The notes beneath the pieces are model-generated. The model saw only the letters and a list, made by a program, of their open reading frames with translations, was not told where the DNA came from and did not search any database. A program made the translations under genes and the position numbers. From an uncultured Clostridia bacterium (GTDB lineage: Bacteria; Bacillota; Clostridia; Oscillospirales; CAG-272), in NCBI GenBank assembly GCA_947627475.1, contig CANQWE010000001.1, positions 71,069-127,720 of the forward strand: DNA of 56,652 bases, read 5' to 3'. Below, piece after piece: positions 50,070 through 56,652 of this stretch (positions are counted from its first letter, which is position 1; every line of letters starts with the position of its first letter).

Positions 50070-52328
50070 CAAATTTGTCAAGGTCACAGAGAAAGCATCC
50101 GTCGGGGAAAACCCGGGGATTTCCAGCTTACCGCAGCGCCGGTTTGCATCATAGGTAAAGGCAGTACCTTTGGGCGCGTCTGCACAGCGGGCTTCTTCTA
50201 TGTCCCAGAGCTCCAAGGTGAGAGTCCTGCTTGTACATTCTCCGGGGTATCCGTCTCCGGTGGGCGTATAAGAAAAAGTACGGTTTTTGCCGTCGTATTT
50301 GTAGATAAGCTCTGTGGCCCTGTACGCGCCGGACATATAGCCTTCTGTGATGCCATCGTCTTCAAACAGGGTGAAGCTGTCGGAAAGAGTTTCTTCTCCT
50401 CCAAAGATTCTTACGATCAGATGAGAGAGGGGCGTACTGGTCATCCGGTTGGTGTAGGGCTGCATTGGAAGGGGCTTACCTGCCCTTACAAACAGAGGAA
50501 AGGAATACAGATCATTTTGTATGGTGATCACCTGGCCGCCTTTATACCGAATCCCTGTAAAGTAGTCGTACCAAGTGCCTGCAGGAAGATATACCTTTGA
50601 GAGAGCAAGAAACGTCTCCCCTTCTCCCGGCTGACAAACAGGAGCAGCCAGCATAGAACCGCCCAGGTAATAGGTAGTGGGGTGATCGTATGCTTCTTTG
50701 TTTTCACTGTCGAAGAAATACAGCGGGCGTAGCATGGGAACACTGTCCCGATAGCTCTCGTAGGCAATGGAATACAGATAGGGAATCAGCATAGACCGCA
50801 GATGGAACATCTCCCGCATGGCGGAGCAGTAGGGCTCTCCCCATGTCCAGGGCCGGCGGTCGATTTTTTCATTGCCGCACACATGGAGCCGAAGCGCCGC
50901 GGAGGTAATGCCGAACTGGACCCAACGCACGTATAGCTCGGACTGCTTCTCGGGACTTGGATCTTCAAAGCCGCCGATATCGTGACTCCACCAGAAGCAG
51001 CCTGCATTCCCCGCACTGACAGTCATATAAACCTGGAAGGCAAGGGTATCCCAGGTAGAGACCGTGTCTCCGGAGAAGTAGATCGGATGCTTGTGATCGC
51101 CGAACCCACCCCAACGGGAGAAGGACATGCCCCGCAGCCCATTTTTTCTGGAATGGGCATAATACAGGTAGTTCAGCCAGGGCAAATGGGTGAGCGTCCC
51201 CAGCCCGTTTACCGTGGGATACAGATAATCCTGCTGCCAGTCCAGCCACCAGAAATCTACCCCCATTTTTTCATACTGGGTGTGGGTGCTTTCAAAAAAA
51301 GCTTCCATATAATCCCGGCTGCCGGCGTTGAACCGGAAGTTTACTACATCCCGTTTGCTGTTTTCCCGTTCCCGCTCCGATTGCTTGTCCGGGATAAGGG
51401 GCACTTCTTCCTGGTAATGCTTTTCACGCAGCATCTTCGTAAATGCGGGATAGGTCTCCTCGTGATCCCGGATCCCGTCTGCAGGGTGGTCGTTGAGGGT
51501 AACGGCGATCCCCCGCCGGTGCAGCTGTGCCAGCAGTCCCGCCGGGTCAGGAATTTCCCGCCGGTTCCAGGTATATCCGGTCCATCCCAGATTTCCTCCG
51601 GCGTGGCCGTAGCCGTAAAGGGCCCGGGGATCCCCTTCTTCATACCCCCAGTCCTGATAGTGCCAGTCCATATCCATCACCAGAATATCCAGAGGAAAAT
51701 CGTTGGCGTCGTATTCGTCTACAAGCTGGAGAAATTGTTCTGCACTGTACCTCCACCAGCGGGAATACCAGGAGCCCAGTGCATACTTGCGGGGCAGAGC
51801 CATTTTTCCGGATACAAATGCCAAATCCTGCAGAGCCGCCGGATAGTCATGCCCATATGCGAAGAGATACAGATCACACAGGTGCTCTTGACTGCGGCAC
51901 TGGAGCCAGCCGTCTACAAAAACGGGGGTTCCCGAATCGTCGATCACGTGCCATCCGTCCCGGGACAGCAACCCATCCGGCAGGGGCCTGTGCCCGTCTA
52001 CTCCGTCCAGAGTAGCCAGGGTCCCCCCCAAATTGTTTTCGTTTTTGTCCCCATACTTCCAAGTGGTTTCTACCTTCCCCGTGTGAATTTTGGCAGACAG
52101 GCTTTCCGGTGCAAAAGGCGCGCCGACACGGTAGGTGAGGGTTAGTTTTTTTGTAGCGATGGTGACGATATCCCCTTCCTGCGTAAAGGCTGCCCCTGCG
52201 GCAGGACAGGAACGATTGGCAAACAAGGTGGCGCCGTCTGCAAAGACCGCGTCCTTTGTGTATTCCATGCGGATCACCCCATCGGTGATTGCGGTGAACC
52301 GGGCATTTCCGACAGTCCATTGATTCAT
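50067..52328 (-). CDS. Glycoside hydrolase family 31 (alpha-glucosidase-like)
   Basis: Cytoplasmic (no signal peptide) protein of 753 residues. An N-terminal beta-sandwich (about 1-200) leads to a TIM barrel with DFPLDILVMDMDWHYQDWGYEEGD (about 217-240), MGVDFWWLDWQQDYLYPTVNG (about 350-370; the Asp in WLDWQQ is the likely nucleophile) and YFSGDTVSTWDTLAFQ (the Asp in SGD the likely acid/base), then WWSHDIGGFEDP, and two C-terminal beta domains. The WLDWQQ variant, in place of the common W-x-D-M-N-E, marks a distinct GH31 branch. Family activities include alpha-glucosidase, alpha-xylosidase and alpha-galactosidase-like reactions, so substrate is open. Start 52328 follows TTGGAGGT. Monocistronic. 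Confidence 0.92.
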   Translation of the reverse strand: MNQWTVGNARFTAITDGVIRMEYTKDAVFADGATLFANRSCPAAGAAFTQEGDIVTIATKKLTLTYRVGAPFAPESLSAKIHTGKVETTWKYGDKNENNLGGTLATLDGVDGHRPLPDGLLSRDGWHVIDDSGTPVFVDGWLQCRSQEHLCDLYLFAYGHDYPAALQDLAFVSGKMALPRKYALGSWYSRWWRYSAEQFLQLVDEYDANDFPLDILVMDMDWHYQDWGYEEGDPRALYGYGHAGGNLGWTGYTWNRREIPDPAGLLAQLHRRGIAVTLNDHPADGIRDHEETYPAFTKMLREKHYQEEVPLIPDKQSERERENSKRDVVNFRFNAGSRDYMEAFFESTHTQYEKMGVDFWWLDWQQDYLYPTVNGLGTLTHLPWLNYLYYAHSRKNGLRGMSFSRWGGFGDHKHPIYFSGDTVSTWDTLAFQVYMTVSAGNAGCFWWSHDIGGFEDPSPEKQSELYVRWVQFGITSAALRLHVCGNEKIDRRPWTWGEPYCSAMREMFHLRSMLIPYLYSIAYESYRDSVPMLRPLYFFDSENKEAYDHPTTYYLGGSMLAAPVCQPGEGETFLALSKVYLPAGTWYDYFTGIRYKGGQVITIQNDLYSFPLFVRAGKPLPMQPYTNRMTSTPLSHLIVRIFGGEETLSDSFTLFEDDGITEGYMSGAYRATELIYKYDGKNRTFSYTPTGDGYPGECTSRTLTLELWDIEEARCADAPKGTAFTYDANRRCGKLEIPGFSPTDAFSVTLTNL

Positions 52329-52398
52329 AGGATACCTCCAAATCGGCAAGTTGCGTTGTCTGTTTCATCATACAGGAGCAGGGAGAAAATGTCAATGT

Positions 52399-54726
52399 CT
52401 ATTCCCTTGGAAAGACAAAATAATATGGAGACGCAGGCTTGCCTTCTATATGTACATATTCCAGGGCCTCACCCGTGCGAAATACTGCTCCTACTGCTGA
52501 AAGCTCCGATACGTATATGTCGGCTTTATATAAAGGTCCGTGGGCGCCAAACCATAAAACCTCCGTATCCTGTGTTTGGAATTCATCCAATCTGCAGGCT
52601 TCTGCCCAGGATGCCCCCAAATAGACCAGACGGCTGGCCCCTGCCTCTACGTCCAACCGGATGATCGGCTGAACCGACCGGTCCAGATATTTGCTTTCGT
52701 AGGTGACGATCCGGGCACCCTGAAAGGAGAGGATCTCTCCGGGGGTATATGTAACGATCTCCACTCCTGCAGCCGCGGCCTTTTCATACAGGCGGTAGGC
52801 CGTCTCCGTATCCTCGTCCGGTATCCAAATCTGCCGTACCATTTCCCGTTTCCACAGCTTTTCCAGGGATTCGATATGCTTATTATGCAAGTGGGTCAGC
52901 ATCACCGCTTCAATTTCTGTACAGTAAAGGGGTTTGGATACGTCGGCTCCCCTCCGCAGGGCGGCGTATCCTCCAGCCGTTATATCAATAAGAAGGGCAT
53001 GTTCGCCCTGTGTTACAACCAGGCCGTCGTTTTTGGCTGTCCAGGTTCCGTTGTCCATGCCGCTGTTGATCATGACCGCTGCAGTTTGATCTGCGTGGGC
53101 CGTACGCCATCCTACGATACAGCCGCTAAGCACCAGCAGTGTGGCTACCGTACAGGAAACCGGGACGCGCCGCTTTCCTTTTCGTGCAGCCAGCGCCCAT
53201 AGGACAAAGCAAAATACGGCGATTGTCAGCAGGGGCGCAAATGGATAGTACGTGGAAATGCAGACATTGCGCAGTACGGACAGGGCTGCGGAAAGATCTA
53301 TGGTCAAGTCACAGATCCATCGCACGATGGGGAGCAGGAGCCCGGTGAACAGAGGAGAGGGGGATGTAAGCAGTAATAGGGGGAGCATCCAAAGCAGCAT
53401 GGTGGCCAGCGGACTGAAAATCACGCAGGAGAGGGGCGCCAATACAGAAACCTGACCAAACAGCAGGCAGGTGAGCGGCAGCATGAATAATACTACGCAC
53501 ACGGATAAAAGGAAAAAGCTTCCTACCGATTTGATCCGCCGGAGCAGCGCGGCAAGGATGCCGGATTTTTGCTCTTCCTCAGAAAATGCGGGCTTCTTTG
53601 TGGCTTGATTATACAGTAGCACTGCCAGAACACCCCAAAAGGAGAGCAACAGTCCTACATCCCGGGCGGCGCCGGGACTGCACAAAAGAATTGTGCATAC
53701 GGCGATGCCCAGGTTGGTAAAGCTGTCGCTTCCCTTTCCAAAAATTTTCAAAAACATGCAAATCAGCAGCATAATCCCTGCTCGGGTGACAGAAGGGGTA
53801 AAGCCAGAAATAATCATGTACAAAATGGCTACCCCTATGGAAAATCCTGTTCCCCAACGTCGGCCGATCCTTCGTCCCAGTGCGCCGGCAAATCCGGTAA
53901 CCACAGTCAGGTGCATGCCGCTCAGCGCCAGGATGTGGGAAATGCCCAGCCGTCCAAAATCCCGTTTGACCTGGTCCGGCAAAACATCCCGGTCTCCCAA
54001 AAACAGGGCGGCTGCAAACCCGCCTGCATCCTCTTCAAGCAAATCTGTCAGAATGGCAGAGAGATATTTTTGCACACCTTTGCCCCACAGCAGAATTTGT
54101 TGTACCGGCGGGGCGGCCTTGTCCACAAACTGGATATCCATGGCTACCGCTTCTGCCCGCACCCCTTTGGATCGGGAATATTCCCGCTGGTCCGGATCGA
54201 ATATCTGTTGCGCTCCCAGCTTTTCAAAGGAGAGGGTGCCCTCTACGCCGGCGCCTACCTCCAATTTCTCTTCTGTTTCCATACTCACCAGAAAGCTGTC
54301 TTTTTCATCGTCAATGGAATCGATATAAACTGTATATATATTGCTATAGGCAGAGGTCCATTTTTCTTCCATAATGATGCCGGTTATATGAGACTGCTGT
54401 CCTGACAGGGCGTCATAATGCTCTTGTCGAATTTCCTCGCTTAGGGTGAGCAGATTGGCTATGCAGCAGCCTATCAAAAGAGCAATCACAAACGGGAGCC
54501 AGGTACCGATAGTGCCTGCTCCCGTCTTTCGCCTTTGTTTGATTTTACACGGTCGAAACCACAGGATCAGCACAGCGGCGACAGCCAGAAAAAACAAAAT
54601 CCCAAGAGCGGCCCGGATTTCTTTTCCACAAATACTGTGGGCCAAAAGAGCATTGAGCCCCCATGCACCCAGATACATCCCCAGGCATCCGCCAAACAAA
54701 GGCCGCAGACGCAATTCCTTGTTCAT
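52399..54726 (-). CDS. ComEC/Rec2-like DNA uptake channel
   Basis: Membrane protein of 775 residues. Order: two or three helices (1-85), an OB-like DUF4131 domain (about 90-215, HITGIIMEEKW...YTVYIDSI), the Competence domain (about 230-510; FGRLGISHILALSGMHLTVVTGFAGALGRR and ISGFTPSVTRAGIMLLI signatures, many helices), and a C-terminal metallo-beta-lactamase-like domain (about 560-775). The last is degenerate: LTHLHNKHIESL stands where HxHxDH is expected. ComEC carries single-stranded DNA across the membrane in transformation. Start 54726 follows GAGGAT; 10 bp separate it from the Rrf2 gene stop. Whether the cell is competent cannot be told from one gene. Confidence 0.92.
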   Translation of the reverse strand: MNKELRLRPLFGGCLGMYLGAWGLNALLAHSICGKEIRAALGILFFLAVAAVLILWFRPCKIKQRRKTGAGTIGTWLPFVIALLIGCCIANLLTLSEEIRQEHYDALSGQQSHITGIIMEEKWTSAYSNIYTVYIDSIDDEKDSFLVSMETEEKLEVGAGVEGTLSFEKLGAQQIFDPDQREYSRSKGVRAEAVAMDIQFVDKAAPPVQQILLWGKGVQKYLSAILTDLLEEDAGGFAAALFLGDRDVLPDQVKRDFGRLGISHILALSGMHLTVVTGFAGALGRRIGRRWGTGFSIGVAILYMIISGFTPSVTRAGIMLLICMFLKIFGKGSDSFTNLGIAVCTILLCSPGAARDVGLLLSFWGVLAVLLYNQATKKPAFSEEEQKSGILAALLRRIKSVGSFFLLSVCVVLFMLPLTCLLFGQVSVLAPLSCVIFSPLATMLLWMLPLLLLTSPSPLFTGLLLPIVRWICDLTIDLSAALSVLRNVCISTYYPFAPLLTIAVFCFVLWALAARKGKRRVPVSCTVATLLVLSGCIVGWRTAHADQTAAVMINSGMDNGTWTAKNDGLVVTQGEHALLIDITAGGYAALRRGADVSKPLYCTEIEAVMLTHLHNKHIESLEKLWKREMVRQIWIPDEDTETAYRLYEKAAAAGVEIVTYTPGEILSFQGARIVTYESKYLDRSVQPIIRLDVEAGASRLVYLGASWAEACRLDEFQTQDTEVLWFGAHGPLYKADIYVSELSAVGAVFRTGEALEYVHIEGKPASPYYFVFPRE

Positions 54727-54736
54727 GCGGATATCC

Positions 54737-55162
54737 TCATCTGTTCGATTCAAAAAAAGCAGGGTCCATCAAATCTTCTAAGGTAACAGCATCCAGATAT
54801 GCGGCTACGACTTTGTCCAGGCCCTTCCACAACGGCAGGGTTTTACACGCTCCGGACCGGTCGCATACCCCGTCGGCACATTCCGGGCAGGATACAGACG
54901 CCATGGTGCTTTCTGTCAGCTGTAAAATGTTCCCCACTGTATAATCTGCTGGGGCTTTGGCAAGCCGGTAGCCGCCGCCTCTCCCCCGCAGCGCGTCCAC
55001 AAATCCGGCCCGACTGAGGATCACAAGAATGCTTTCCAAATATTTTAGAGAAATATCTTCTTTTTCTGCGATTTCCTTTAAGGGAACAAAGCTGCCATCC
55101 TGTATTTCTGCAAGGGCCAGCATAACCCGCAGCGCATAGCGACCTTTTGTGGATATGATCAT
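54737..55162 (-). CDS. Rrf2 family transcriptional regulator (IscR/CymR-like)
   Basis: Regulator of 141 residues. The winged HTH (about 1-80) has MIISTKGRYALRVMLALAE and ISLKYLESILVILSRAGFVDALRGRGGGYRLAK, the Rrf2 signature. Three or four Cys residues in VSCPECADGVCDRSGACKTLP (about 93-113) fit the spacing of [2Fe-2S]-binding IscR-type members, whereas CymR-type proteins that sense cysteine synthase lack them. It may therefore sense iron-sulfur status. Start 55162 is preferred, with AAGGTGA upstream. It sits in front of comEC on the minus strand, an uncommon neighbour; it usually precedes iscS/nifS genes, and the cysteine desulfurase gene here is 43 kb away. Confidence 0.92.
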   Translation of the reverse strand: MIISTKGRYALRVMLALAEIQDGSFVPLKEIAEKEDISLKYLESILVILSRAGFVDALRGRGGGYRLAKAPADYTVGNILQLTESTMASVSCPECADGVCDRSGACKTLPLWKGLDKVVAAYLDAVTLEDLMDPAFFESNR

Positions 55163-55202
55163 GGGTTCACCTTCTTTATAAAATTTTCTGTTTAACATAA
55201 TA

Positions 55203-55231
55203 CAACATTTTTCGAGAAAAAACAAGGTTAT
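55203..55231 (-). promoter_or_regulatory. Probable promoter of the Rrf2-comEC operon
   Basis: Minus-strand TTGTTT (55231-55226), 17-bp spacer, TATTAT (about 55208-55203), roughly 40 bp before the Rrf2 start. Confidence 0.6.
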
Positions 55232-55279
55232 AAAGTGATTTGAAGGAATATAGCACAATTTCTGGAAATAAGAAAAAGA

Positions 55280-55308
55280 TTGACAGCTTTTGCTGGATTG
55301 TGTACAAT
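55280..55308 (+). promoter_or_regulatory. Sigma-A promoter of the polysaccharide deacetylase gene
   Basis: TTGACA (55280-55285), 17-bp spacer, TACAAT (55303-55308). It gives a leader of about 150 nt. Confidence 0.8.
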
Positions 55309-55435
55309 ACTATTATATAAAGAAAGATTATATTGCATTAAATTCAGTATAGGATTTTACGCAAAAATTCTTCTTTAAATCGGAGCAGGCCCATTTTTTC
55401 TGAAAAAGGAACAGCCAAATTTCACTACTATTTTG

Positions 55436-55451
55436 CCGCCGCCTGCGGCGG
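55436..55451 (+). promoter_or_regulatory. Hairpin just before the deacetylase ribosome site
   Basis: CCGCCGC-CT-GCGGCGG, a GC-only palindrome ending 4 bp before GGAGA. It could modulate translation initiation or protect the mRNA; no T run follows, so it is not a terminator. Apart from the promoters and this hairpin I see nothing in 55163-55464. Confidence 0.5.
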
Positions 55452-55464
55452 AACGGAGATTATT

Positions 55465-56433
55465 ATGAAAAAAAGATGGCGCATGATACAAAAAACGGCT
55501 CTATTGTTGTCAGCCCTTTTGCTATCCGGCTGTGCGCAGTCGGCGCTGCGGCCTGCTTCCCCCTCAGCCCCGGAGGAGGATTCCCGACTGATCACAGAAG
55601 ATGGGCAGTCTACCGCTGACGCCGTTCCAAGTACTGCACCTGAGACCACTGCGCCGATCCCCGAAACGACAGTGCCTCCGCAGCCGGAAAGCACCGCGCC
55701 GCCTCCGTTGGAGACGATAGAAATTATAGGCGGCGGAGAAATTGATCTTTCTGCAGATCCTTTTGCCGAAGGTAGAGAGCCGGCGGGACAATATGCACCT
55801 TCTGCATTGATGTATCATTTGATTTTAGAAGAACCTTATACCAATTTAACCGATTTGTTTGTGCGTCCGTCAGAGTTTGAGGACCACTTGCAGGTGCTCA
55901 CAGCCGCCGGCTGCGAATTTTTGTTTGCGGGTGAGTATGGTACGACAGAAGGCAGGAGCATTATTCTTACGTTTGACGATGGGTATGAGGACAACTATAC
56001 GGAAATGTTTCCCATTTTAAAAAAATACGGTGCCCGGGCTACGGTATTTATGATCACGGCCAACATCAATGCGCCTGGGTATCTTACGGAAGATATGATC
56101 CGGGAAATGGCGGACAGCGGTTTGGTGCGGTTTGAGTCTCATACGGTTACTCATCCCACGCTGACATCTCTGTCCAGGGAAGGACTGCAGGAGCAGTTTG
56201 CAGGATCTGCCAATAGACTGTATGAGCTGACAGAAAGGTATCCTACCGCTATCTGTTATCCGGGCGGGACGGTCAATGACTTTGTGATTGGAGAGGCGAC
56301 CCGGTATTATACGTTTGGCTATACTACGGTAAACAGCGCAAATACTTCCGGATGCAATCCGCTGGCAATTCCCAGAGTGCGCGTTTCCAGGGGAATGAGC
56401 GGTGCGGCCGTGATGTCGAAATTGGGCTGGTGA
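55465..56433 (+). CDS. Polysaccharide deacetylase lipoprotein (NodB domain)
   Basis: Predicted 322-residue lipoprotein. The signal peptide ends in lipobox LSGC (Cys about residue 23). A Pro/Thr/Glu-rich linker (about 30-90, TTAPIPETTVPPQPESTAPP) lets the enzyme reach away from the membrane. The NodB domain follows with ALMYHLI (about 113-119), ILTFDDGYEDNY (about 170-181; catalytic and metal Asp), FESHTVTHPTLTSL (metal His pair) and ICYPGGTVNDF. The MYHxI start and overall order resemble IcaB/PgaB-type enzymes that de-N-acetylate exopolysaccharide, though peptidoglycan deacetylation is possible. Monocistronic. Confidence 0.92.
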   Translation: MKKRWRMIQKTALLLSALLLSGCAQSALRPASPSAPEEDSRLITEDGQSTADAVPSTAPETTAPIPETTVPPQPESTAPPPLETIEIIGGGEIDLSADPFAEGREPAGQYAPSALMYHLILEEPYTNLTDLFVRPSEFEDHLQVLTAAGCEFLFAGEYGTTEGRSIILTFDDGYEDNYTEMFPILKKYGARATVFMITANINAPGYLTEDMIREMADSGLVRFESHTVTHPTLTSLSREGLQEQFAGSANRLYELTERYPTAICYPGGTVNDFVIGEATRYYTFGYTTVNSANTSGCNPLAIPRVRVSRGMSGAAVMSKLGW

Positions 56434-56458
56434 TCCATTGCAGAATTTTGCCGCAGGC

Positions 56459-56488
56459 AAAAAGACGAGGGAAAGATGGTCTTTTTTT
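56459..56488 (+). terminator. Probable terminator after the deacetylase gene
   Basis: AAAAAGAC / GTCTTTTT, 8-bp stem with a 12-nt loop and T run, 25 bp after the stop codon. Confidence 0.65.
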
Positions 56489-56589
56489 ATCTCCACAGGG
56501 GAAAGTACCAGCTTATTGAAGCAAGGAAACGGTGGTACCTTTTGCCGGGGCTGGTCATGTACGTGTCTTGTATGACGTAGGATTATATA

Positions 56590-56645
56590 AAAGCCCCCTT
56601 GTGAAAGGAGAGCCTGTTGGCAGAGCCGACTGTGAGGGGTAGTTT
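56590..56645. repeat. R-family repeat at the right edge
   Basis: AAAGCCCCCTTGTGAAAGG...GTTGGCAGAGCCGACTGTGAGGGG resembles the two-hairpin R element, degenerate and possibly cut by the window end. Nothing else is supported in 56489-56652. Confidence 0.45.
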
Positions 56646-56652
56646 GCTTCCA

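Overview
The window looks like a chromosomal segment of a gut-type clostridial Firmicute (Clostridia, probably Oscillospirales/Ruminococcaceae-like). The evidence is Gram-positive housekeeping genes (IreB, class B sortase, UppP, YtrA-type GntR, acetyl-type MetA with MetY), strong GGAGG-type ribosome binding sites, many near-consensus sigma-A promoters, roughly 50% GC, and secreted proteins carrying dockerin or cohesin modules. No prophage, CRISPR array, transposase or rRNA operon was seen; one tRNA (Thr-GGT) is present.

Layout: 1-2.8 kb holds the end of a U32 peptidase, uppP and a dGTPase; 2.87 kb tRNA-Thr; 3.5-9.0 kb two large surface proteins, the first ending in a dockerin, the second beginning with a cohesin-like domain and ending in a PPQTGD wall/membrane anchor; 9.1-12.1 kb glyA, a lipoprotein and a cysteine desulfurase; 12.2-12.9 kb a histidine phosphatase; 13.1-17.9 kb an operon with a dockerin-bearing DUF4838 protein followed by a ketohexose 3-epimerase, a PfkB kinase and a class II aldolase; 18.3-20.4 kb a MerR regulator divergent from a flavodoxin-like protein and an alpha/beta hydrolase; 20.4-27.0 kb a minus-strand block metY-metA-ireB-ribF-DD-carboxypeptidase-dockerin alkaline phosphatase; 27.2-31.3 kb hemW and a large secreted protein; 31.3-32.4 kb a mosaic of non-coding repeats; 32.4-34.4 kb two CobW-type GTPases; 34.7-37.4 kb sortase B, RlmA-like methyltransferase and a glycosyltransferase; 37.9-43.3 kb pth, mfd and a PrsA/SurA-like lipoprotein; 43.6-45.6 kb a GntR-ABC transporter operon; 45.6-46.3 kb a second repeat mosaic; 46.3-47.9 kb purB with a ribbon-helix-helix gene; 48.1-50.0 kb a membrane-linked XRE protein with a leucine-rich-repeat protein; 50.1-55.2 kb GH31, comEC and an Rrf2 regulator; 55.5-56.4 kb a polysaccharide deacetylase lipoprotein.

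The most interesting theme is a small cohesin/dockerin surface system. One anchored cohesin protein and three secreted dockerin proteins lie within 19 kb. Two of the dockerin enzymes, a DUF4838 protein and an alkaline phosphatase, share the same front end (signal peptide, dockerin, then a GH67N-like alpha/beta module) although their catalytic domains are unrelated. This suggests an interchangeable docking cassette used beyond classical cellulosomal hydrolases. The DUF4838 protein is co-transcribed with enzymes that would epimerise, phosphorylate and cleave a ketohexose, so surface attack and cytosolic catabolism of an unidentified glycan sugar may be coupled.

Other notable features are a CobW GTPase fused to a YcgQ-like C-terminal domain next to a His-rich CobW paralogue, a perfect 12-bp-arm operator over the GntR promoter, a 19-bp-spacer MerR promoter, and two families of dispersed intergenic repeats. 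Functions are inferred from sequence motifs read by eye; no database search was possible.
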